Below are positions 24,555 to 29,680 of a stretch of 29,680 bases of DNA, piece after piece. A program made the position numbers and the translations under genes. Position 1 is the first letter of the stretch. Every line of letters begins with the position of its first letter. The notes beneath the pieces were generated by a model, which saw only the letters and a list, made by a program, of their open reading frames with translations, had not been told where the DNA came from and ran no database searches. This DNA is from Clostridia bacterium (GTDB lineage: Bacteria; Bacillota; Clostridia; TANB77; CAG-508): positions 1-29,680 of the forward strand of contig CAAEBO010000024.1 in the NCBI GenBank assembly GCA_900754085.1. The letters are read 5' to 3'.

Positions 24555-24583
24555 TTGAAAAAATTTTTTTCTTATGATATAAA
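24555..24583 (+). promoter_or_regulatory. SigA-type promoter of the GH3/HAD operon
   Basis: TTGAAA (24555-24560), a 17-base spacer, then TATAAA (24578-24583). The predicted start at about 24590 makes ATG 24593 nearly leaderless and favours ATG 24614 as the coding start. Confidence 0.7.
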
Positions 24584-24613
24584 TAGTAAAAAATGAAAAT
24601 GGAGATATATAAT

Positions 24614-26992
24614 ATGAAATATAAAGAAATAATTCAAAAAATGTCATTGGAAGAAAAAGCCGAATTATGTGTAGGAGCAGACTATTGGTCTAGTAAATCT
24701 TTTGAAAAGTATGAAATTCCAAAAATAAGAATGTCAGATGGACCTCATGGTCTAAGAGTTCAAAAAACAAAGGCAGACAATTTGGGAATTAATGAAAGTG
24801 AAGTATCCACTTGTTTTCCTGCAAGTTCTACTTTAGGAAATAGTTGGAATAAAGAAATGGCATATCAATTAGGGAAAGCATTAGGAGAAGAAGCAAGACA
24901 AGAGGAGGTAAATATTGTACTAGGTCCAGCAATTAATATAAAAAGAAGTCCTTTATGTGGTCGAAATTTTGAATATTTTTCGGAAGATCCTTATTTAACA
25001 GGAATTTTAGGGGCAGAATATGTAAAAGGATTGCAGGATCAAAATGTAGGAGCTTGTGTAAAACATTTTGCAGTAAATAATCAAGAGAATAGGAGAAGAA
25101 CGATTGATGTAATTGTTGATGAGAGAGCATTAAGAGAGATTTACCTAAAAGCTTTTGAAATAATTATAAAAGACGCAAAGCCATGGTCTATTATGAGTGC
25201 ATACAATAAAGTAAATGGTCAATATTGTAGTGAAAATACTCATCTGCTAGAAGATATTTTAAGAAAAGAGTGGGAATACCAAGGAATTGTAATTTCCGAT
25301 TGGGGAGCAGAAAATGATAGAGTAAAAGGAATTGAAAATGGTCATGAATTGGAAATGCCAGGGGGAAGAGGAAACGGAAAAGAAGAAATTATAGAAGCTG
25401 TTAAAACAGGGAAAGTACCTGAAAGTAAATTAGATAGTATTGTAGACAGAATTATATCTATTGCAAAGCAAGGAGAACATATACAAGAGTGTATAAAATA
25501 TGATGCAGAAGAGCATCATAAAATTGCACAAACAATAGCAGAAGAATCAATTGTATTATTAAAAAATGAAGAGAATATATTACCAATTAGAAATAAAAAA
25601 ATAGCATTAATAGGGGATATGGCAAAATACCCAAGATATCAAGGGGCTGGAAGTTCAACAATTAATCCATATAAAATAGAAAATGCATATAATAGTTTTA
25701 AAGAAAATAACATTGTATTTGATTATGCAAAAGGATATGAAAGAATAGAATCAGAAAATGACGAGGTTCTTAGAAAAGAAGCGATAGAAATAGCAAAGAA
25801 AAATGAAATAGTAGTGATATTTGTAGGGTTAACAGAAAACTTTGAGTCTGAAGGAGTAGACAGAGATAGTTTAAATATACCAGATAATCAAAATAAATTA
25901 ATAGAAGAAATTTATAAAGTAAATAAAAATATTGTTATTGTTTTATCTAATGGAGCACCAATTACTATGCCTTGGAAAGATAAAGTAAAAGCAATTATAA
26001 CTGGTTACCTCGGAGGAGAAGCAGGAGCAAAAGCAATGGCAAATTGCCTAATGGGTAAAGTAAACCCTAGTGGAAAGTTGGCAGAAACATATCCAATTGC
26101 ATTAGAAGCTACTCCATGTTATAAAAACTATCCAGGAACAGAGTTAACAGTAGAATACCAAGAATCTATATATGTGGGATACAGATATTATGACACAAAT
26201 AATATAGAAGTATTGTTTCCTTTTGGATATGGTTTAAGCTATACAAATTTTGAATATTCTAATCTGCAAGTTGATAATAATGAGGATACAATAAGAATTT
26301 TATTCACGATAAAAAATATAGGAATGCAAAAAGGTAAAGAAATTGCACAAATATATCTATCACAAGAAAATTCTAAAATATTTAAACCACAGAAAGAATT
26401 AAGAGAGTTTACAAAAGTGGAATTGGACATAGGAGAAGAAAAACAAGTAGAAATTATATTAAACAAGAAGGATTTTGAATACTTTAATCCTGAAACAAAT
26501 AAATGGAGTCTAGAACAAGGAAAATATAAAATATTAGTTGGAAAATCTAGTAAGGATATTGTATTAGAAAAAGAAATTTTTATAGAATCTAAAGATAAAA
26601 ATGTAGAGAAAAACTATTCCCCAAATTATTATACTGGTAATGTTCAAAAAATTAAAGATGAAGAATTTGAAGAATTGCTAGGAAGAAGTATTCCAAAAAG
26701 ACATTTAGAGCTAGAAGAAATAACAGCTGAAAATACATTAGAGCAAATAAAAGAAACGAAGATAGGAAAGTTTATTTACGAAAACCAAATGGAAAAAATG
26801 AATAAATTATTGAAAGAACAAAATGTAAATAAAGCGACAAAAGTAATGATGGATTTACAAAAACCATTAAAGAAATTCTATGAAAAGAAAAGTAGTAAAA
26901 TAACTAAAGAAATGGTAGAAGATTTAATAAGAATAGCAAAAAGCAATGAGAACTTTGAAGATAATGCTTTTGTAAAAGAATATTTAAAATAA
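24614..26992 (+). CDS. Glycoside hydrolase family 3, beta-glucosidase type
   Basis: A 792-residue GH3 enzyme with no signal peptide, so probably cytosolic, cleaving beta-linked glucosides or related sugars by a retaining mechanism. The N-terminal barrel has IRMSDGPHGLR (about residues 38-48), LGPAINIKRSPLCGRNFEYFSEDP, KHFAVNNQE (150-158) and the nucleophile Asp229 in VISDWGA. The second domain carries GDMAKYPRYQGAGSS and the probable acid/base Glu in FESEGVDRDSLNIP. A fibronectin-III-like C-terminal domain follows (FPFGYGLSYTNFEYSN...), then an extra helical tail of about 100 residues. Start: ATG 24614 after GGAGA, rather than ATG 24593 upstream of that site. The HAD gene begins ten bases after its stop, so they form an operon. 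Confidence 0.95.
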   Translation: MKYKEIIQKMSLEEKAELCVGADYWSSKSFEKYEIPKIRMSDGPHGLRVQKTKADNLGINESEVSTCFPASSTLGNSWNKEMAYQLGKALGEEARQEEVNIVLGPAINIKRSPLCGRNFEYFSEDPYLTGILGAEYVKGLQDQNVGACVKHFAVNNQENRRRTIDVIVDERALREIYLKAFEIIIKDAKPWSIMSAYNKVNGQYCSENTHLLEDILRKEWEYQGIVISDWGAENDRVKGIENGHELEMPGGRGNGKEEIIEAVKTGKVPESKLDSIVDRIISIAKQGEHIQECIKYDAEEHHKIAQTIAEESIVLLKNEENILPIRNKKIALIGDMAKYPRYQGAGSSTINPYKIENAYNSFKENNIVFDYAKGYERIESENDEVLRKEAIEIAKKNEIVVIFVGLTENFESEGVDRDSLNIPDNQNKLIEEIYKVNKNIVIVLSNGAPITMPWKDKVKAIITGYLGGEAGAKAMANCLMGKVNPSGKLAETYPIALEATPCYKNYPGTELTVEYQESIYVGYRYYDTNNIEVLFPFGYGLSYTNFEYSNLQVDNNEDTIRILFTIKNIGMQKGKEIAQIYLSQENSKIFKPQKELREFTKVELDIGEEKQVEIILNKKDFEYFNPETNKWSLEQGKYKILVGKSSKDIVLEKEIFIESKDKNVEKNYSPNYYTGNVQKIKDEEFEELLGRSIPKRHLELEEITAENTLEQIKETKIGKFIYENQMEKMNKLLKEQNVNKATKVMMDLQKPLKKFYEKKSSKITKEMVEDLIRIAKSNENFEDNAFVKEYLK

Positions 26993-27002
26993 GGAGAAAT
27001 TG

Positions 27003-27809
27003 ATGATAAAGGCAGTATTTATAGACATAGATGAAACATTAACAAATTCACAAAGAGAAGTAACAAAAGAAACACAAGATGCAATAAAAAGATGTGTAGA
27101 AAAAGGAATAAAAATAATTTTAACATCTGGAAGATCTAGAAAAGAAGCAATGGCTTTTCAAGAAACAATAGGTACAAGTCCATATATTATTTCGTCTAAT
27201 GGAGCTTCTTGCTATGATGTAGCTGAAGAAAAAGAAATATATAATGAAGCTATAAAAAAATCAGTAGTAAAGGATTTATTAGAATATGTAAAAGAGCATA
27301 AATACAAACTGAAGTTAAATTATAAAGATAAATTAGTACTAAATGCAGCTACTTTTCCAGATGAGGAGGATAAAGTAAAAACAATAGAAGAATTGGAAAA
27401 GATAATAGAAGATGAAGATATTGTTCAATGTGTAATAACCAATTCAGATATCGAAAAAATGAAAAGATTTAAAGTGTTTTTAAAAGAAAATTTTCATGAT
27501 GTAAAAATAGTAAATGAATCAAAAAAATTAAAAAATCCAGAATTAAAGCCAAGTAAAAATTATTATTGTGATATTGCATCTGCAAATATTTCAAAAGGTA
27601 GAGCTGTACTTGCAGTATGTAAATATTTAAATTTAGAAACAGAGGAAATTATAACAATAGGAGACGGAGAAAATGATATTTCTATGTTTGAGGTAACTCC
27701 AAATTCGGTTGCAATGGGAAATTCGTTGGATACTATCAAAAAACAAGCTAAATATTTAACAGCAACGAATGATGAAAATGGCGTAGCGGAAGTTCTAAAA
27801 ATACTATAA
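27003..27809 (+). CDS. Cof-type HAD-IIB phosphatase
   Basis: A 268-residue HAD hydrolase of the Cof/YidA class. Motif I is FIDIDETLTNS with the paired Asp residues near position 9. Motif II is LTSGRS (about 39-44), with SSNGASCYD after it. A large alpha/beta cap domain occupies the middle, then the subclass Lys in NISKGRAVLAVCKYLNL and motif IV IGDGENDISMFEV. Such enzymes dephosphorylate sugar phosphates or flavin/pyridoxal phosphates. The ATG at 27003 is preferred to the overlapping TTG at 27000; GGAGA lies five bases before it. Following the beta-glucosidase by ten bases suggests a sugar-phosphate substrate, but that is inference. Confidence 0.9.
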   Translation: MIKAVFIDIDETLTNSQREVTKETQDAIKRCVEKGIKIILTSGRSRKEAMAFQETIGTSPYIISSNGASCYDVAEEKEIYNEAIKKSVVKDLLEYVKEHKYKLKLNYKDKLVLNAATFPDEEDKVKTIEELEKIIEDEDIVQCVITNSDIEKMKRFKVFLKENFHDVKIVNESKKLKNPELKPSKNYYCDIASANISKGRAVLAVCKYLNLETEEIITIGDGENDISMFEVTPNSVAMGNSLDTIKKQAKYLTATNDENGVAEVLKIL

Positions 27810-27881
27810 GTAAGCGGACTTTGCTGTATATAAATTGTTCTTAAATGTCATAGTCAAATAAACTTAACATTATAGTATATA

Positions 27882-27922
27882 AAAAAGGAAGAAAAATGCA
27901 TAAAACATTAATCTTCCTTTTT
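27882..27922. terminator. Bidirectional terminator between HAD and ROK genes
   Basis: AAAAAGGAAGA (27882-27892) pairs perfectly with TCTTCCTTTTT (27912-27922). The A run on one side and T run on the other let it serve both convergent genes. Confidence 0.8.
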
Positions 27923-27969
27923 GTGTAAATATTTTTGCTATCTAGATGTTTGGTTAAATGATAGTATGT

Positions 27970-28812
27970 TTACTTTATAAGTAAATGTTTCATTGCACCA
28001 AAGCAACCAGAATATGAAGAAAAATCTGTCTGAACAATTTTCAGGTTACTCAGAAAATCTGAATAAGTGTGCTGATGGATAAAATTAATTAAAGTGTCCA
28101 TATAATTTGGAAAACTAAACCCACCACCAGCTAGATAGACTACATCAGGATTAAAAGAGTGAATAAGAGACACAATTTCAATTCCAAGATAAGTTGCTGC
28201 TTGCTCAATAATTTCCTGTTGTAGTTCCTGCTCAGGCATTTGAACAATTTTTTTCAAAACCTTTGAGCCAGAACAGATTTTCCCATTTTTGACAATTTCT
28301 CCATTAGAATCTACAGTAGGGTTTCCATAGATTTGACCAGCAAAACCATTTGCACCTGTGAATAACTGACCATTAATAACTATTCCACAGCCAATACCTG
28401 TTCCATTTGTAATACCAAGCAATACTTTGGCATCTGGATATTCTAGTAGACCAGCGAGAGCTGTAGCATTAGCGTCATTAATAAGTTTAATATTTTTACA
28501 GTTCAAATGTGCAAAATCATTAACGGACAAATTTTCAAGACAGCGTAGCGAAGTGTCACAAACTCGCAATCCATCAGAAGTGCATCCAGAAAAAGCAATT
28601 CCTAGCCCTTCAAAATCACAACCAAAGGACATATAGAACTTACTAATTTCTCTAATTAACTCTTCTTTTGTAAAGTCATCCCCAGAAGAGATAGAAACTC
28701 CAGAAGGTAGAGAGATTTGAGACGATTTATCTCCAATTACTGCTGTCATTTTTATGTTGGTACACCCAACATCGATACCACAAAGATTCTTCAGTTGCCG
28801 AAATCCTTTCAT
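27970..28812 (-). CDS. ROK-family sugar kinase-like protein, atypical
   Basis: A 280-residue actin-fold kinase-like protein. The phosphate-1 motif is CGIDVGCTNIKM (Asp14, Thr18, Lys21), the catalytic-base motif is INDANATALAG with Asp113, and NGTGIGCGIVINGQL with LAGGGFS forms the other nucleotide-binding turns. ROK kinases phosphorylate glucose, fructose, N-acetyl sugars and the like. Two hallmark features are changed: the usual AGE.GH sugar-contact motif reads AGQIYG, and the CxCGxxGCxE zinc motif is absent, replaced by VKNGKICSGSK. It may have a different substrate or a regulatory role. AGGAGG lies eight bases before the ATG. G+C is raised (22 of 60 at 28261-28320), as in the glycosyltransferase gene, suggesting acquisition. 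Next to the GH3 operon, a role in sugar uptake or sensing is plausible. Confidence 0.8.
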   Translation of the reverse strand: MKGFRQLKNLCGIDVGCTNIKMTAVIGDKSSQISLPSGVSISSGDDFTKEELIREISKFYMSFGCDFEGLGIAFSGCTSDGLRVCDTSLRCLENLSVNDFAHLNCKNIKLINDANATALAGLLEYPDAKVLLGITNGTGIGCGIVINGQLFTGANGFAGQIYGNPTVDSNGEIVKNGKICSGSKVLKKIVQMPEQELQQEIIEQAATYLGIEIVSLIHSFNPDVVYLAGGGFSFPNYMDTLINFIHQHTYSDFLSNLKIVQTDFSSYSGCFGAMKHLLIK

Positions 28813-28844
28813 ATATATAACCTCCTTTAATAAGTTTGGACTTA

Positions 28845-28873
28845 ATTATAACACAAATAATGCAAAATCGCAA
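28845..28873 (-). promoter_or_regulatory. SigA-type promoter of the ROK gene
   Basis: On the minus strand TTGCGA (28868-28873), a 17-base spacer, then TATAAT (28845-28850). Confidence 0.75.
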
Positions 28874-28902
28874 TTATAGATAGAGAACGAGAGGTGAGAG
28901 TA

Positions 28903-28971
28903 ATGACTAAATCAAAAGAATATATTGGCAAATTGGTTGAAGTAAAAATGGATAGACCAATGTATATATAA
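28903..28971 (+). pseudogene. N-terminal stub of a soluble inorganic pyrophosphatase-like gene
   Basis: ATG 28903 after GAGGTGA opens a 22-codon frame, MTKSKEYIGKLVEVKMDRPM then YI and TAA. The block IGK.VEVK.DRPM is the typical N-terminus of family I soluble inorganic pyrophosphatases in clostridia, where it continues with a Ser-Lys-His-Pro motif; here it stops at once. A terminator follows within ten bases. The simplest reading is a large internal deletion that left the start and the terminator. A functional 22-residue peptide cannot be excluded. The stub diverges from the ROK gene. Confidence 0.55.
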
Positions 28972-28980
28972 TGAAAGACA

Positions 28981-29011
28981 AAAAGTAAAAAATAATAATT
29001 TTTTTACTTTT
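28981..29011 (+). terminator. Terminator after the pyrophosphatase stub
   Basis: AAAAGTAAAAAA (28981-28992) pairs with TTTTTTACTTTT (29000-29011). The stem is all A-T except one G-C pair. Confidence 0.55.
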
Positions 29012-29035
29012 TACTAGGAAAAAGGGGGAAAACAA

Positions 29036-29680
29036 ATGGAACAAATTAGAATATTATGTTATGGAGATTCAAATACATGGGGATATATTTCAGGTAGTGA
29101 CCATCAAAGATATGGAAATGACGAAAGATGGACAAGAATTTTAGCTAAACTATTAGGCGAAGATTTTGAAATCATAGAAGAAGGTTTAAATAGTAGAACA
29201 CTTATATCAAACGATACAAGACCAGGTAAAGAAGGAAAAAATGGATATGAATATTTAATACCTTGTTTAGACACTCATGATCCTATAGATTTAGTCATTT
29301 TAATGCTTGGAACAAACGAACTAAAAACAGCATACAATAAAACTGCAAATGATGTTGGAGATTTACTAGAACAATATTTTGTAAAAACAATTTTAAATAG
29401 AAAATCACAATTAAAAGATTCTTATCCTAAACTATTAATAGTAACGCCTCCTATTGTGGACGAAGAAAAAGATTATGGCAGGAAAGACAGTAAATATATA
29501 GGTGCAGGAAAAAAAACTATGGAATTAAATGGAATTTACAAAGAAATAGCAGATAAATACAATTGTTATTTTTTAAGTAACGATGGGATGGAAACAGGAA
29601 CAGATGGAGTACATTTAACAAAAGAAAGCCATATAAAATTAGCAGAAAAATTAAAAGAAGAAATAAATAAAATATATAAA
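29036..29680 (+). CDS. SGNH/GDSL hydrolase, 3' end outside window
   Basis: The frame is open from ATG 29036 to the last base (215 codons) with no stop, so the gene runs past the window. Block I is CYGDSNTWG with the catalytic Ser12, the oxyanion Gly is in the EEGLNSRT region, block III is GTNE in LVILMLGTNELK, and the catalytic Asp and His are in DGVHLT. There is no signal peptide, so it should be a cytosolic esterase or arylesterase-type lipase of the GDSL class, acting on an acyl ester; the substrate is unknown. The start is supported by AAAGGGGGAAAA just upstream. The gene follows the pyrophosphatase stub and its terminator. Nearly the full length of the family is present, so little should be missing. 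Confidence 0.9.
   Translation, partial: MEQIRILCYGDSNTWGYISGSDHQRYGNDERWTRILAKLLGEDFEIIEEGLNSRTLISNDTRPGKEGKNGYEYLIPCLDTHDPIDLVILMLGTNELKTAYNKTANDVGDLLEQYFVKTILNRKSQLKDSYPKLLIVTPPIVDEEKDYGRKDSKYIGAGKKTMELNGIYKEIADKYNCYFLSNDGMETGTDGVHLTKESHIKLAEKLKEEINKIYK

Larger units (their letters stand above)
24460..24558 (+). pseudogene. Possible 3' remnant of a lost plus-strand gene
   Basis: Downstream of the glycosyltransferase ribosome site, the plus strand reads EKREALIKSLNNVQIVIDQN, then YNLKREMIQGNY and TGA. It is AT-rich like the native genes and looks like a helical protein tail, but it has no start and no recognised family. The same bases also carry the minus-strand glycosyltransferase promoter. 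It may be the end of a gene replaced by the glycosyltransferase block, or a chance open frame. Confidence 0.3.

Noticed and set aside
1..29680. Alternative genetic code with TGA as Trp
   Set aside because: Conserved Trp positions use TGG, and TGA ends the glycosyltransferase gene at the expected length.
1..29680. CRISPR arrays, tRNA or rRNA genes, complete insertion sequences
   Set aside because: No regularly spaced repeats, tRNA cloverleaf landmarks, rRNA-like conserved blocks or transposase motifs were seen on either strand.

Overview
This looks like chromosomal DNA of a very AT-rich, low-GC Gram-positive bacterium, most likely a Clostridia-type endospore former. The reasons are: uniformly AT-rich codons (AGA, ATA, TTA), strong AGGAGG ribosome binding sites, SigA-type promoters with 17-base spacers, standard stop codons including TGA, a YtvI-type sporulation membrane protein, and clostridial forms of MurD and SecA. 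I saw no tRNA, rRNA, CRISPR array or complete insertion sequence.

Layout. (1) 2-5262 is an accessory, apparently co-transcribed run: the 3' part of an MFS transporter, a metallo-beta-lactamase-fold hydrolase, a HAD 5'-nucleotidase-like phosphatase, a histidine phosphatase, a divergent MATE-like exporter and a second MFS transporter. (2) 5267-7907 holds decayed or rearranged genes: a small membrane-protein remnant with an internal stop, an intact alpha/beta hydrolase, and an ECF sigma-factor gene broken by a stop codon and a two-base shift, whose sigma region 4 runs into a membrane segment and a large predicted extracellular part. (3) 8047-15286 has a small membrane protein with a structured leader, then uvrB (broken by one inserted base in its P-loop, behind a nested inverted-repeat leader), an unrecognised coiled-coil protein, and uvrA. 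(4) 15290-23491 is mostly core: a tiny basic ORF, a cytidylate-kinase-like protein, murD, a small unknown, a Cys-rich CBS protein, ytvI, a membrane-anchored OB-type protein and secA. (5) 23537-29680 mixes typical AT-rich genes (GH3 beta-glucosidase, Cof-type HAD phosphatase, SGNH hydrolase) with two minus-strand genes that are visibly richer in G+C (a family 2 glycosyltransferase and an atypical ROK kinase). Close to these lie a possible gene tail and a pyrophosphatase N-terminal stub.

How the genes work together. UvrA and UvrB belong to nucleotide excision repair, but UvrB cannot be made as one chain from this sequence. The GH3 enzyme, the HAD phosphatase and the ROK kinase would fit release and phosphorylation handling of a beta-linked sugar. 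The first cluster joins three hydrolases of phosphorylated or activated small molecules with three exporters; it may be a small detoxification or natural-product export module, and it is the best candidate here for an undescribed system. Five loci look broken, truncated or fused (the small membrane remnant, the sigma factor, uvrB, the gene tail and the pyrophosphatase stub), so recent gene decay is a theme. Single-base errors in the assembly must be excluded for uvrB.
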